This document shows positions 17,423 through 26,028 of a stretch of 64,000 nt of DNA, one piece after another. Under the pieces are notes generated by a model that saw nothing but the letters and a program-made list of their open reading frames with translations, was not told the DNA's origin and did not search any database. Numbering within the stretch: the stretch's first letter is position 1; every line of letters begins with the position of its first letter. The position numbers were made by a program, and so were the translations under genes. The stretch is from Thermoplasmata archaeon (lineage in GTDB: Archaea; Thermoplasmatota; Thermoplasmata; Lutacidiplasmatales; UBA184): positions 94,985 through 158,984 of the forward strand of contig JAKAUN010000012.1 of the NCBI GenBank assembly GCA_021817605.1, in the 5' to 3' direction.

Positions 17423-18106
17423 ATGTACGAGCGAAGGGTTCCGTCAGAGAGTGGGTTTCCCGGACCCGTTTCCGGGCCCCCGGACCCCTCCCCCGGCCCC
17501 GAGTTTCACCCGACAAACCCACCCCCTTTCACCCTACAAACCCCCACCGTTTCACCCGTCAAACCTCCCCGCCGCCGGCGCAACCTCCGGGAGATCTACC
17601 TCTCTGACCACAACTGGGCCGAGTTCCAGCGCATCCGTCAGGTTGTCGGGAAACGAGGACTCGTCGGCTCCGCCGGTCGGGGAGAACCGAAGGGACGCGC
17701 CGGGGGGCGTCCACCGCTCTCGGACGCCGCCTTCGATGAGCTCCTGGAAGCCTACCGCTGGAAGCAGCGCGTGTGTGCGCGCGCCGCGGCGCCGCGCAAG
17801 GTCGACGAGGCCGCCGTGCGCGCCCTCCGCGTCTTCTACGCCCCTCACCCGTTCGGCTGGCTCGCCCCGTTTCCTGCGCTCGACCGGTTGGTCGTCCAGA
17901 CGTTCCCGAGCTATCGACCGCCGCGGCGGCTCCACGCCATCGCCGGGTTCTGCGAGACTGGCCTGCTTCGTCCGGCGTGGCGAACGGGAGACGAGTGGAT
18001 CATCGAGGACTCAGCACCGTCGCCCACGCGGATCCCCGACTTCCATTACCTCCGGGGAAACCTCGGGTATCGTCCCCTCGACCAGGAGGCGACGCTCGCC
18101 GCATGA
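17423..18106 (+). CDS. Uncharacterised element protein, 227 residues
   Basis: Not recognised. The first 50 residues are proline-rich and are encoded by DNA carrying three 23-bp iterons, whose period is not a multiple of three, so the repeat is a DNA-level feature. The remainder has a basic segment (PPRRRRNLREIYL), a Gly/Arg linker, and a mostly helical C-terminal region with KVDEAAVRALRVFYAP. The stop overlaps the next start as ATGA. If the iterons are an origin or operator, this protein could be a DNA-binding replication or control factor, which is only inference. Confidence 0.5.
   Translation: MYERRVPSESGFPGPVSGPPDPSPGPEFHPTNPPPFTLQTPTVSPVKPPRRRRNLREIYLSDHNWAEFQRIRQVVGKRGLVGSAGRGEPKGRAGGRPPLSDAAFDELLEAYRWKQRVCARAAAPRKVDEAAVRALRVFYAPHPFGWLAPFPALDRLVVQTFPSYRPPRRLHAIAGFCETGLLRPAWRTGDEWIIEDSAPSPTRIPDFHYLRGNLGYRPLDQEATLAA
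17504..17572 (+). repeat. Three 23-bp tandem iterons
   Basis: TTTCACCC followed by a variable trinucleotide and AAACC begins at 17504, 17527 and 17550, an exact 23-bp spacing (about two helical turns). The spacers are C-rich. The repeat changes codon frame each time (FHPTN, FTLQT, VSPVK), so it is conserved as DNA. Iteron origins and operators have this form. Confidence 0.7.
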
Positions 18107-18372
18107 GCGACGTGGTTCCCCTTCGTCTCCTCAGCCGCCGCGAGCTCGAGAGCGTCGTCCTCCTGCTCCAGAGCTACGCCTCTCGCCTCAACGCCACGGT
18201 CGAGGAGTTCACGAAGCCGGAATGGCGCGTCCGCCGGGAACTCGACCAGGTTCGGGCGGAGTTCGGTCCCCGCGTCCAGTTCATTCGAGAGATCGGGGAC
18301 GAACACCACCGTAGCGAGAGGAGAACGGCCCGGAACGAACGCTTCTGGCGGGACTTGGAGGGGACGGCATGA
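18103..18372 (+). CDS. Uncharacterised 89-residue helical protein
   Basis: Start ATG overlaps the previous stop and its stop overlaps the methyltransferase start, both as ATGA, so it is translationally coupled in an element operon. The sequence is charged and predicted mostly alpha-helical (SRRELESVVLLLQSYASRLN, TVEEFTKPEWRVRRELDQVR). No family recognised; it could be an accessory or specificity partner of the methyltransferase. Confidence 0.6.
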   Translation: MSDVVPLRLLSRRELESVVLLLQSYASRLNATVEEFTKPEWRVRRELDQVRAEFGPRVQFIREIGDEHHRSERRTARNERFWRDLEGTA

Positions 18373-19016
18373 TCCTTCGCGGGGTCGTCCCCTCGGTCCT
18401 CGAGGGAGAGGTGCGGGAGGTCCTTCGCCAACTTCCCGAAGAGTCGATCCACTGTGTCGTCACCTCTCCGCCATACTGGGGACTCCGGGACTACGGGATC
18501 CCGCCCGTGCTCTGGGGAGGGGACGAGGCGTGCATCCACGACTGGGCGCCCGTTCCGCCACGGAGAGAGCTCTCTCATGAGGACGTGCAGAACCCCGCGT
18601 CGATTCAAGCTGGTCATCGCGGAGCCAACATCGAGCTCCCGACGACGCGATCGTGTTCCAAGTGCGGAGGCTGGCTCGGCCAGCTGGGCCTCGAACCGGA
18701 TCCCGACCTCTTCGTCGACCACCTCGCCTCTGTCTTCGACGAGGTCCGCCGGGTCCTCCGCTCGGATGGGACGCTTTGGCTCAACCTCGGCGACACGTAC
18801 CATACCGACAGCCCCGTGCGGGGATCCTCCCGTGAGGTCTTCTCCCGTGAGTGGGATCCTTCCCTTACCCGGAGCCGAGGAGGGAACCGCCGCCCTGCGA
18901 GCCGGTACGGGGACCTCAAGCCGAAGGACCTCACCGGGATCCCCTGGCGGGTTGCCTTCGAACTGCGTCGGCGGGGATGGTGGCTCCGTTCGGACTGCAT
19001 CTGGGCAAAGCGCAAC
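18369..19016 (+). pseudogene. DNA methyltransferase, N-terminal part of a split gene
   Basis: Encodes the first 216 residues of a beta-class amino-methyltransferase (N4-cytosine or N6-adenine). Catalytic motif IV is TSPPYWGLRDYG near residues 36-47; a zinc-like pair CSKCG lies near 96-100; LRSDGTLWLNLGDTYH near 135-150 is motif V/VI type. The frame breaks off after the conserved IWAKRN, where homologues continue PMPE. The continuation is found in frame at 21475, after a 2.45-kb insertion. Beyond 19016 the open frame only reads antisense through the recombinase gene. Confidence 0.88.
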
Positions 19017-19082
19017 GAGATTGCTCCGTCGCACCCATTTCCCTGTCCGCCGCCTTCTCCACGAGTGTGCCTCCTTGGTGTC

Positions 19083-21152
19083 TCACACCATCCGCCACCG
19101 CTGCCCCTTGAGCCGACGGACCTCCGCCCCGGGAATCATCCACCTCGCGCACGGGTAGGCCTGGCGAGCCTGAAGCTTCCCTCTCGATATGGCTCCTCGC
19201 AACGTCTCGACATCCGTGTCCAACACCCTGGCGGCCTCGGTGATGGTCATCGTCGAACCTCGGGCCCGCGCCTTGATCCATCGCCGCTCCAGGCGGATCG
19301 CCTTGACTCGTCGTGCGGTCCACTTCGGCCCGGGAACGGGGGTCCTGCCCGCCCTCGCGAGGATGCCCGCGATCTCCCCATCGCTGTAGTCGGCCGACAT
19401 CTTTCGGATGATCTCCAGATCCGCGTCACGGATTCGCCGGACGTGCTGGCCACGGGAGAGCAGCTTCACCCGATCCCGCGAGACCTGTCCAGTGCTCCAG
19501 TGCACCGCGAAGTGCAAGCGGCCCGCATCGCGGTCCGCATTCGCTTCCACGTGGTGAATGAGCAGGCGGACGATCTCCTTGCGATCTTGCGGGCGCATCG
19601 CCCCGGAACTCCAGAGGTCGGTGAGGTGACTCACCGCGCGTCGAAGCTCCCTCTTCTCTTCCCCGGTCAGGGGCGGAGCCAGGCTCGCGACCCGCTTCTC
19701 GTAGCTGCTCTTCGCTTCCTCGAGGGACTTCAGCTCCTGCTCCCATTGGACCTCGAGCGCGCGGGCCACGAGGCGATTCCCGGGCTCCACCTCGTTGTAC
19801 TTCCTTCGAGAACGGGCTTCGGCCTGCACCGCCCGCTCGACCTCCAGATGCCATCGTTGGAGCTGGCGAGCTCGCTCGTCTTCGAGCTCGGCTTCCGCGA
19901 TCAGGGCCGCCTCGAAGCTCTCCGGCTCCAGCACCGAGAGGAGCATCTGCTCCACGCGCTCCTCGAGCAGACGTCCGCCGAAGGCCTGGCAGGGAATGCG
20001 CTGGTCGTCCGGGTCCTTCCTCCGACACGTGAACCGGGAGCAGTCGTTGCGAACTCCCGTGTAGTAGACCCCCATCGCCCTCCCGCACTTCCCACACCGC
20101 ACCCGCCCCGCCAGGATCGAGCGACCCGGGCCCACCGGCCCCGGGGAAAGGAATCCCCGTCGGTTCTCCGCCAACCGTCGCTGGTTCGCCTCGAACTCGT
20201 CCCAGGTGATGAAAGCGGCGTGATGGTCGGGAAGGAAGACCGGCCACTCACCGACCTGGTGGCGTCGGGCCTGCCGTTTGTGAATGGAACCGTCGGGGGT
20301 CACCGCGGTCTGGCCGAACGTTCGCCCATAGGCGTACGCCCCCGCGTACATCGGGTTCTTCAGGATGCCCTTGACCGACTCGAACTTCGGGGTCTGCCAG
20401 GCGACCCCCTTCTGGCCGTGGTGGTCCTTCCTCTTCGGGAGCAGGATGCCCTGGTCGGTCAGCGCCATCGAAACGCCACGAATACTCCCGAGCCGCCGGA
20501 ACTCTTCGAAGACTCGGCGGAGGGCACTCCGGACCGACTCGTCCGGGACCATCTCGATCTTCTCGTCCTCGGTGTACCGATACCCCACGGGAAGCCCGTA
20601 GACGAGCTCGCCCCGGCGAGCCTTGTTCTCGGCGCCGGCCAGCATCCGCTCCCGGAGCGTGTGCAGTTCGAACTCGCTCAGGGTTCCCTTCAGCCCGAGG
20701 AGCATCCGATCGTTGTGGATCCGCAACGAGTAGACCCCTTCGTTGTCGGCGATCAGGGTGTCGACGACCATGCAGAGGTTCAGCAGGTGCTGCCAGTCCT
20801 CGTTGTTCCGAGCGAGGCGAGACGTCTCCAGACCGATGATGATGCCGACCTTCCCGAGAGCGACCTCGGCGAGCAGCCGCTGGAATCCCAGCCGAGTCCG
20901 GCTCTCGGCGCCGGACCGTCCCTGGTCATCATCGATGACCTCGATCTGGTCGGTCCTCCAACCCAACGCCACGAGCCGATCCTGGAGACCGTACTGACGG
21001 CGCTGGCTCTCGAGGTTCCCTCGCACCTGAGCCAATGTGGACTGGCGAACGTAGAGGAGGGCCCGCCGACGCACGTGCTCGGAGTGGACCTTGGAGTTGC
21101 CGGCGAGCTCCGCGGAAACTGAAGTGACGCGGCGTTCAATGATGGAGCTCAT
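19083..21152 (-). CDS. Large serine recombinase
   Basis: Site-specific recombinase of 689 residues. Catalytic domain at about 30-175: YVRQST with Arg36 and nucleophile Ser38, later LETSRLARNN and ERMLAGAENKARRG. A recombinase domain follows at about 190-320 (GILKNPMYAGAYAYGR), then a zinc ribbon CGKCGRAMG...C...C near 355-385, a coiled-coil region near 410-500, and a C-terminal HTH-like part (ITEAARVLDTDVETLRGAI). Start ATG21152 has AGGAA upstream. It presumably moved this element into the methyltransferase gene; its att ends flank it directly. Confidence 0.95.
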   Translation of the reverse strand: MSSIIERRVTSVSAELAGNSKVHSEHVRRRALLYVRQSTLAQVRGNLESQRRQYGLQDRLVALGWRTDQIEVIDDDQGRSGAESRTRLGFQRLLAEVALGKVGIIIGLETSRLARNNEDWQHLLNLCMVVDTLIADNEGVYSLRIHNDRMLLGLKGTLSEFELHTLRERMLAGAENKARRGELVYGLPVGYRYTEDEKIEMVPDESVRSALRRVFEEFRRLGSIRGVSMALTDQGILLPKRKDHHGQKGVAWQTPKFESVKGILKNPMYAGAYAYGRTFGQTAVTPDGSIHKRQARRHQVGEWPVFLPDHHAAFITWDEFEANQRRLAENRRGFLSPGPVGPGRSILAGRVRCGKCGRAMGVYYTGVRNDCSRFTCRRKDPDDQRIPCQAFGGRLLEERVEQMLLSVLEPESFEAALIAEAELEDERARQLQRWHLEVERAVQAEARSRRKYNEVEPGNRLVARALEVQWEQELKSLEEAKSSYEKRVASLAPPLTGEEKRELRRAVSHLTDLWSSGAMRPQDRKEIVRLLIHHVEANADRDAGRLHFAVHWSTGQVSRDRVKLLSRGQHVRRIRDADLEIIRKMSADYSDGEIAGILARAGRTPVPGPKWTARRVKAIRLERRWIKARARGSTMTITEAARVLDTDVETLRGAISRGKLQARQAYPCARWMIPGAEVRRLKGQRWRMV

Positions 21153-21306
21153 CGCTGTTCCTTTCGGCTTCCTCGCGAGCGGGCTGCCCGCGGACCCAGC
21201 GCACGGCGGCTCGGGCGATCCGCTTCAACACCTCTCGGCGAACCGCCTCGGGAAGTTCGGTCAGGCGTGGCCGTGTCGGGTCTCTCCAGATCCTCTGCTG
21301 GCCCAT
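21136..21306 (-). CDS. 56-residue ORF upstream of the serine recombinase
   Basis: Begins MGQQRIWRDPTRPRLTELPE and continues with a basic helix (REVLKRIARAAVRWVRG). It overlaps the recombinase start by 17 bases, a coupled arrangement. The W-x-D-P-T-x-P-x-L-T-x-L-P start and following Arg-rich helix look protein-like and fit a small accessory or directionality protein. A longer overlapping minus-strand frame (21149-21478) reads less convincingly. Homology unverified. Confidence 0.5.
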   Translation of the reverse strand: MGQQRIWRDPTRPRLTELPEAVRREVLKRIARAAVRWVRGQPAREEAERNSDELHH

Positions 21307-21474
21307 GCGGCAGAGAGGGAGGAGAGGGAGAATCCTCCCATGGCCGGTTCTTCAGGTGCGCGAGGAGCCGGCGGAGCAGTTGGGGATCGGCCAGCACCCT
21401 TCCTGTGGGAAGGGTCGCCCCGAACGGCTCAGTCTCCGGCTGTCGAGTATGGGTGTGACGGGGCAATCGCCAAC

Positions 21475-22206
21475 CCAATGCCGGAGCCCGTCCGGGACCG
21501 TCCGACCCGGTCGCACGAATACGTCTTCCTCCTCTCGAAGTCGCGGCACTATTTCTACGACGCCGAGGCGGTCCGGGAGCCGCTGCGGGAGAGCTCGTTG
21601 CGACGGCTGAAGCATCATCTGCCCAACCCGGCGGACAACCCTGAGTATCGGTCCAAGCACCCGAAGGGGGACTTCCGCCGCTTCCCGATGCTCGCCAACA
21701 CGGACCCGACGGGACGGAACCTCCGGTCGGTGTGGCAGATCGCGACCCATCCGTATCCGGGCGCCCACTTCGCGACCTTCCCCGAAGCGTTGCCGGAGAT
21801 CTGCATCCGAGCCGGAACGTCCGAGAAAGGAGCGTGTGCCAGCTGCGGGGCGCCCTACGCGCACGTCGTTCGTGCCGAGGGAGGAGGCATTGGTCATGAC
21901 TGGCACCCGGTCAAGTCGCTGGCGATGGGTCGGGGCCAGGGAATCGCCGCTCCCGGCATCCACGACGGAACCTACCGGAGGGTCGACCTCGGTTTCCGCA
22001 AGGTCTGCTCGTGCGAGACCCGGCGGGTCGTTCCGTGCCTCGTGCTCGACCCGTTCATGGGAAGCGGGACAGTGCTCGCCGTGGCACGTCGGCTGAGACG
22101 CCGGTCGTTGGGCATCGACCTCAATCCCGAGTACGGAGTACTCGCCCGAGAACGCATCGGATCGGTAGCGGTCACGGCTAGCGAGATTGGGGAGGCGGTG
22201 GCATGA
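21475..22206 (+). pseudogene. DNA methyltransferase, C-terminal part of the split gene
   Basis: Resumes exactly at PMPEPVRDRPTRSHEYVF, the motif that normally follows the point where the N-terminal part ends. It contains YVFLLSKSRHYFYD, the target-recognition region with two Cys pairs, and the SAM-binding motif I DPFMGSGTVLAVA with GIDLNPEY. Without the insertion the gene would be 1380 bp (459 residues), of the beta-class order in which the catalytic PPY precedes the SAM motif. Overlaps the resolvase gene as ATGA. Confidence 0.88.
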
Positions 22207-22874
22207 CCCGGATGGCGATCTATGCACGGGTCTCCACCAAGGACCAGTCGACGGAGGGACAGGTCGCCCAGCTCACGGCATACTGCCAGGCTCGAGGCTG
22301 GACCGATGTCGCGGTCTTCCGCGACGACGGCATCTCGGGAGTTCGGGACAACCGACCCGAGCTCGACAAGCTTCGCGAGAGAATGCTACATGGAGAGTTC
22401 TCCGCGGTCGTGGTCTCGAAGATGGACCGTTTGGGTCGCTCGCTCGGGATGATCCTGCGATTCTGGGACGAGGCAGACTCTGCCGGGGTCCGAGTGATCA
22501 TCGTCGACCAGGGCATCGACACGTCGACGCCGGCTGGTCGACTCCAGAGGAATATGCTCGCCGCGCTGGCGGAGTTCGAGCGTGAGCTGATCCTGGAACG
22601 GACGCGGGCGGGGATCGCCCGAGCCCGTGCGCTGGGGAAGAAATTCGGAGCGCCGCGGAAGATTCCGGAGTCGGTGGCCCGGGAGGTCCGAGCTCGTCGG
22701 GAGCGTGGGGAGAGCCTCCGGATGATCTCCCAGCGGATGAACCTCAAGCTCGGTGGCGTCCGCTCGGTCCTGAAGCGCGACCGGGGGTCGACACCCGGAA
22801 GTCGGGCAAGTCCCGTATCCCAGGACAACTCAGAGGATCGCCCATCAAGGGCGGAAGCGATCACCTCCACGTGA
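22203..22874 (+). CDS. Small serine recombinase (resolvase/invertase type)
   Basis: A 223-residue serine recombinase with the N-terminal catalytic domain: IYARVSTKDQ with nucleophile Ser11, FRDDGISGVR, KMDRLGRS, then the long E-helix LAALAEFERELILERTRAGI and a C-terminal HTH (ESLRMISQRMNLKLGGVRSV). The start overlaps the methyltransferase stop, so it belonged to the methyltransferase operon. It could resolve element multimers or invert DNA; no recombination site was identified. Confidence 0.93.
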   Translation: MTRMAIYARVSTKDQSTEGQVAQLTAYCQARGWTDVAVFRDDGISGVRDNRPELDKLRERMLHGEFSAVVVSKMDRLGRSLGMILRFWDEADSAGVRVIIVDQGIDTSTPAGRLQRNMLAALAEFERELILERTRAGIARARALGKKFGAPRKIPESVAREVRARRERGESLRMISQRMNLKLGGVRSVLKRDRGSTPGSRASPVSQDNSEDRPSRAEAITST

Positions 22875-22913
22875 AGGGGGCGAACCTTCCGATTCCCGGA
22901 CCCCGACACGCCC

Positions 22914-24458
22914 TCAACGGACGGCGGGGAGCGCGCGGGAGCGGGAGGACCCTTCCTCGACAGTCGCCCTTTCGAGACCCTTCCACTTCACCTGGAACCC
23001 GAGGTCCGGGAGGACGGTCGGAGAGAGGTCCCACTCCCGGAGCGCGCGTTCCACGCGTTCGAGGTCGGGCAGTGCGGAACGGACTCGCCCGAGAACCTCG
23101 GGGAGGAGTTCGCGACGCAAGGCAAAGCCTCCCGCACAGAGGAATCCCCGGGCCTCTAGGAGCTCCGCCGCCTGAGCTGTCGGCACGCGATTGTCCCGGG
23201 CGACGTCCGCGACGACCAGGGAGGCGCGGTCCGGCACGGCCAGCAGGTCGGGGGCAAGGTCACGACGCGGAAGCTCCTCGACGGCTCCCGATCCTGGCAG
23301 AAAAGGCCGGAGCTCTCCGAGCGGCAGTCCCTTCGACTTCACGATCCGTAACCGCGCGTGCCGGGTCCCCTCCCCAACCGCGAGGCCCTTCGGCGCCACC
23401 ACGAGATAGGGTCCCGGCGCCCTCTCCGTCCGCTCGAGCTTCCGTTCGACCCACGCAGGAGACCAGTAGCCCACGGACTCCACATACACCGTCGTTCCAT
23501 CTCGCGAGAGCGCGAGGTCGGGGTACTCGAGGCCGCCGCCCACCGCGAGCGGAGGCGGGAGACGGTCCACGGCGAAGCCGTCGCGTTCCGCCGCGGCGGC
23601 GAGAACCTCCAGGACCGGAGGGAAGGCGGGTTCGCCGGGGTCTTCGACCGGGAGGTCGAGATACTCGGCCATCGCCTCGTCCAGGTGGAAGTCGAGGTGG
23701 CGCTTCCGCCCCGCGGAGTCCCGGTAGAGCACCTTCGCCACGAGCTTCCAACCCGGCAACGAGAGGAGGTCGGGGAGGAGACGGGCGAGACGCGTTCCGT
23801 ACCGCTCCGTGGAGCGGAGAAAAGCGACGACACCCTCGACTCGGAGGGTCGGGTTCTCCCCGTCTTTGGGCGCCTCCGCGGTGAACATCAGTCCTTGACG
23901 CTTGACGCGTCGGGCGGCGACCCGATACGCCTCGGAGGTCCCGAAGGTGAGGGACAGCTGGTCTGCTTTGAAGAGCAACGTCTGGCACTGCCCGAGATTG
24001 AACCGTCGGAGCAGGTCGCGGGGGTCGAGCTCGGGAACCGAGCGCAGAACCTCCTCCTCCTCGAGATCGCTCCACAGATGGTCGGCGAGCCGCTCGGGCG
24101 GAAGACCGAACTCCGGAGCCAGCCGCGCCAGGACCGCGTCGCGCTCCTCGGGGGTGACGGCGGCGCCCTTCGTCTCGTCGAACAGCCGTTCCCTCAGGCC
24201 GGACGGAGGCGGCCCCTCCCGGGGCGAGAAGGCGCAACGGCGCTCGACCAGCAGCGCGAGCCCGCGGACGACCTTGTACTTGTCGACCTTCGCCTCGAGG
24301 TCGCGGACCCGGGTTACCAGTTCGCGCCTCGTGCCGCCGACGCTGTCGCGGTAGATCCGCAGGACCGCCTCGGCCTGTGGCTGCATGGGTTCGCCGAGGA
24401 AGACCGGGCGTACGCCGTCCTTGTACGCCCGAGCGATGAGGAGCGCGCTCGGGAACAC
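22914..24458 (-). CDS. Bax1 nuclease (DUF790), partner of XPB
   Basis: A 514-residue protein of the archaeal DUF790/Bax1 family, the structure-specific nuclease that binds XPB helicase in archaeal excision-repair-like reactions. The PD-(D/E)xK-like core is visible as EYPDLALS (Asp314) and TVYVESVGYW (Glu327). An N-terminal domain of about 250 residues precedes it. It starts two bases after the XPB stop on the same strand. Usually a chromosomal repair pair; here it lies inside a mobile element. Confidence 0.88.
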   Translation of the reverse strand: MFPSALLIARAYKDGVRPVFLGEPMQPQAEAVLRIYRDSVGGTRRELVTRVRDLEAKVDKYKVVRGLALLVERRCAFSPREGPPPSGLRERLFDETKGAAVTPEERDAVLARLAPEFGLPPERLADHLWSDLEEEEVLRSVPELDPRDLLRRFNLGQCQTLLFKADQLSLTFGTSEAYRVAARRVKRQGLMFTAEAPKDGENPTLRVEGVVAFLRSTERYGTRLARLLPDLLSLPGWKLVAKVLYRDSAGRKRHLDFHLDEAMAEYLDLPVEDPGEPAFPPVLEVLAAAAERDGFAVDRLPPPLAVGGGLEYPDLALSRDGTTVYVESVGYWSPAWVERKLERTERAPGPYLVVAPKGLAVGEGTRHARLRIVKSKGLPLGELRPFLPGSGAVEELPRRDLAPDLLAVPDRASLVVADVARDNRVPTAQAAELLEARGFLCAGGFALRRELLPEVLGRVRSALPDLERVERALREWDLSPTVLPDLGFQVKWKGLERATVEEGSSRSRALPAVR

Positions 24459-24460
24459 GG

Positions 24461-25912
24461 CTACCCCGGAGCGGTGGCTCCACGGGGACGGCCCCGCGGC
24501 GCACGTCGCGTCCGGGTCGGCACCGCCGGAGCGGCGCCCTCGTTCTCCCGTCCGCTATTCCCCATCCCGCGCTTCCTCCGAGCCGCCGTCCCCATCTCGC
24601 TCGTGTCCCGCGACAGCACCTCGTAGAGGACCGCCTGCTTCCCCTCTCGGGGACGGAGGATCCGCCCGAGCCGCTGGCGGAACTGCCGGGGACTCCCCGA
24701 CCCCGACAGCACGATCGCCACCGACGCCTCGGGGACGTCCACGCCCTCGTCGAGCACCCGGGAGGTCGCGAGGACCGTGTTCCTCCCCTCCTTGAAGCGG
24801 GCGAGGATCCCCTTGCGTTCCTCGTCGGGGGTCTTGTACGTGAGGCACGGAACGAGCAGCGCCCGCCCGAGGTCGTAGACCTGGTCGGTCTGTTCTGCGA
24901 AGATCAGGGTCCGCGCCCCACGGTGGCGGGAGAGCAGGGTCCGCACCGCCTCGAGCTTCGCCCGCGGGTTGAAGGCGAGCTCCCGCGAGCGCCGCCACGC
25001 CAGCAATGCCTCGCGTCCCTCCGGGTTCCAGGAGCGGCGGATGAACTTCTCGAAGTCCCACGGACCCCGAAGGACCATCCGCCGGGAACGAAGGTAGCGC
25101 ACGAAGGTTTCGTGCGTCGTCTCGTACTCCTCCTGTTCCTCGGGCGAGAGCTCCACCTTGACCTTCACGAGCGTGAAGTCGGCGAGGTAGTCGGTGAGCT
25201 CCTCGTAGCCGCGTTCGAACAGCTTGCCGCCCATGAGCGTCTCGAGCTCGAGATGGAGAAGATCGGCCCGCTCGTACGTCGCCGTGAGGCCGAGGCGGGC
25301 GGGAGCGCAGTACATCTCGGCGATGTGGCGGTACTGGGGCGAGGGGAGGTGGTGGACCTCGTCCACGACCAGGAGACGAAACCGGTTCCCCAGGCTCTCG
25401 GCCCGGATCAACGCCGAATCGTAGGTCGATACCATGATCGGCTTGACGTCCGCGACGCCTCCGCCGAGGCGCCCCACGTCCACGCCGAAGACATCGGCGA
25501 GCTTCGCCATCCACTGGTCGATGAGATCGATGGTCGGGACGACCACGAGGGTCGATCCTCCCACTTCGCGGATCGCCTCCAGTGCGACGTGGGTCTTCCC
25601 TGCGGCGGTGGGCAGGACGATGACCCCCCGGCGGCCTCCCTCCTTCCACGCCGCCACCGCCTCCTTCTGGTACGGGCGCAGGCGCTCCGCATGTTCGAGC
25701 GTGGGTGCCGGGAGAGGGTCGAGAGCTCGGTCCTCGAAACCGCCCGGGAGCGTTGCCCCCCACGCCGCGAGGTCGGCGTACGCCATCGCAAGGGCACGAT
25801 ACGCCCCCACGCGCTCGTCCCACAGGCCCGTGGGGGGCCGGGCGCCCTTGACCAGCAACGTCCCCTTGTCAAACGACAGCGTCGGGAGGGCCGTAGGGTT
25901 GGCGCCGGGCAT
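24461..25912 (-). CDS. XPB-type DNA helicase
   Basis: Superfamily 2 helicase of 483 residues. Walker A LPTAAGKTH at 100-108, DEVHH at 184-188, the XPB-type RED-like ATYERAD at 211-217, a thumb-like helical insertion about 235-300 and motif VI RQRLGRILRPREGKQ near 432. An N-terminal damage-recognition-like domain covers about residues 1-70. The C-terminal 40 residues are basic and low complexity. With Bax1 it forms a helicase-nuclease pair. A minor alternative is a related phage-type helicase, but pairing with DUF790 supports XPB. Confidence 0.92.
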   Translation of the reverse strand: MPGANPTALPTLSFDKGTLLVKGARPPTGLWDERVGAYRALAMAYADLAAWGATLPGGFEDRALDPLPAPTLEHAERLRPYQKEAVAAWKEGGRRGVIVLPTAAGKTHVALEAIREVGGSTLVVVPTIDLIDQWMAKLADVFGVDVGRLGGGVADVKPIMVSTYDSALIRAESLGNRFRLLVVDEVHHLPSPQYRHIAEMYCAPARLGLTATYERADLLHLELETLMGGKLFERGYEELTDYLADFTLVKVKVELSPEEQEEYETTHETFVRYLRSRRMVLRGPWDFEKFIRRSWNPEGREALLAWRRSRELAFNPRAKLEAVRTLLSRHRGARTLIFAEQTDQVYDLGRALLVPCLTYKTPDEERKGILARFKEGRNTVLATSRVLDEGVDVPEASVAIVLSGSGSPRQFRQRLGRILRPREGKQAVLYEVLSRDTSEMGTAARRKRGMGNSGRENEGAAPAVPTRTRRAPRGRPRGATAPG

Positions 25913-26028
25913 TGCGAGGGCGATGCCGGTCCTGCCGAAAAAGGTGAGGTGACCCTCCCGCTCGTCCTACACGGCAGGCACACGATCGCGGGAAGGGTAG
26001 CGGATCTTGCTCGATCCGGCGGCACCGA

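Larger units (their letters stand above)
19017..21474. mobile_element. Serine-recombinase element inserted in the methyltransferase gene
   Basis: A 2.45-kb insertion that interrupts the methyltransferase between codons for Asn and Pro of KRNPMPEP. CAAC is present at both junctions (19013-19016 and 21471-21474). The element ends are inverted repeats: GAGATTGCTCCGTC (19017-19030) and GACGGGGCAATCGC (21457-21470) match at 12 of 14 when one is reverse-complemented. Joining the ends recreates a dyad attP around CAAC. It carries only a large serine recombinase and a 56-residue ORF, both on the minus strand. Confidence 0.88.

Noticed and set aside
19017..21122. Continuation of the methyltransferase frame to 21122
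   Set aside because: The frame reads through antisense recombinase sequence after the insertion junction and has no methyltransferase motifs.
18369..22874. Type II or BREX-like defence operon built on the methyltransferase
   Set aside because: Only a split methyltransferase and a resolvase are present; no cognate nuclease or BREX/DISARM gene adjoins them.
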